Below, piece by piece: positions 6,207-6,244 of a stretch of 6,244 bases of DNA. The position numbers were made by a program, and so were the translations under genes. The notes beneath the pieces are model-generated. The model was given only the letters and a program-made list of their open reading frames with translations, had not been told where the DNA came from and did not search any database. The stretch spans positions 1 to 6,244 of the forward strand of contig CAKTYE010000103.1 of the NCBI GenBank assembly GCA_934631985.1, read 5' to 3'. Source of the stretch: an uncultured Clostridia bacterium (GTDB lineage Bacteria; Bacillota; Clostridia; Christensenellales; Aristaeellaceae). Each line of letters opens with the position of its first letter. Position 1 is the stretch's first letter.

Positions 6207-6244
6207 GATTTTTGGGGCATTAGCGCAGTTGGTAGAACGAACCA
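6207..6244 (+). repeat. tRNA-5'-half-like repeat, copy 2, cut by the window edge
   Basis: This copy is identical to 6108-6145 over all 38 visible bases, including the GATTTTT lead-in before GGGG. The window ends inside it. It is not possible to tell whether the full 99-nt unit repeats again, whether only the core recurs with different following sequence, or whether this copy continues into an intact tRNA gene. Confidence 0.75.

Larger units (their letters stand above)
6001..6244 (+). ncRNA. Unidentified structured RNA (3' partial, runs off the window)
   Basis: The start is set by the promoter ending at 5994. Two bases in, TGGTTG (6003-6008) pairs with CAACCA (6098-6103). After a 3x3 internal loop, TCCGCA (6012-6017) pairs with TGCGGA (6089-6094). 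This long-range stem encloses a branched domain. CAGGG (6030-6034) can pair with CCCTG (6042-6046), and CCTGCCG (6043-6049) with CGGCAGG (6068-6074), capped by CGGT/ACCG (6053-6056 with 6063-6066). The first two choices share bases and are partly exclusive. After the closed domain come tRNA-like repeat units from 6108. No open frame, SD or terminator is evident. It does not match tmRNA, RNase P, SRP RNA, 6S, T-box or the common riboswitch cores I know. It could be a new RNA class, a very long ornate RNA, or a leader to genes beyond the edge. Existence of a transcript is inferred from promoter and pairing only. Confidence 0.45.

Noticed and set aside
6108..6244. CRISPR array (38-nt repeat with 61-nt spacer)
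   Set aside because: The spacer would be far longer than normal, the repeat has a tRNA-like core, only two copies are visible and no cas gene is present.

Overview
The window most likely comes from a GC-rich member of the Clostridia (Bacillota), possibly a gut or rumen lineage. This is inferred from the LplC/YtcP-type sugar permease, a DUF5107-TPR protein, consensus AGGAGG-like ribosome binding sites and sigma-A type promoters. No ribosomal or other phylogenetic marker is present, so the assignment is only moderately sure. All recognisable genes are on the + strand.

Region 1 (1-4032) is the 3' end of a carbohydrate-uptake operon. It holds the C-terminal 258 residues of an ABC sugar permease of the LplC/YtcP kind. 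A strong RBS follows the stop codon directly, and 11 nt after the stop begins a 1059-residue cytoplasmic protein with an N-terminal DUF5107 (galactose-mutarotase-like, probably carbohydrate-active) domain and a long TPR solenoid. A hairpin plus T-run ends the unit.

Region 2 (4033-5912) is a second unit. A promoter with a perfect TTGACA box, preceded by a 22-bp-spaced TTGAAAA direct repeat, precedes an AraC-family regulator. After 66 nt, with no terminator seen, comes a secreted cysteine-peptidase-like (C39/papain-like) protein that appears to start at TTG. A strong intrinsic terminator closes the unit. The AraC protein is a plausible regulator of the sugar operon, but that is inference from position only.

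Region 3 (5913-6244) has no credible protein gene and is the most interesting part. It carries a stable-RNA-type promoter: phased A-tracts, TTGCAA, 17 bp, and an extended -10 TGCTATACT. About 7 nt downstream begins a roughly 100-nt segment closed by a long-range stem (6003-6017 with 6089-6103). This is followed by a 99-nt-period repeat whose 38-nt visible core looks like the 5' part of a tRNA (acceptor strand, T8-A9 and a D-arm A-box motif) with no matching anticodon or T arm. I recognise no known RNA family here. The best interpretation is a promoter driving an unidentified structured RNA, possibly with a tandem tRNA-mimic array, that runs off the right edge of the window.
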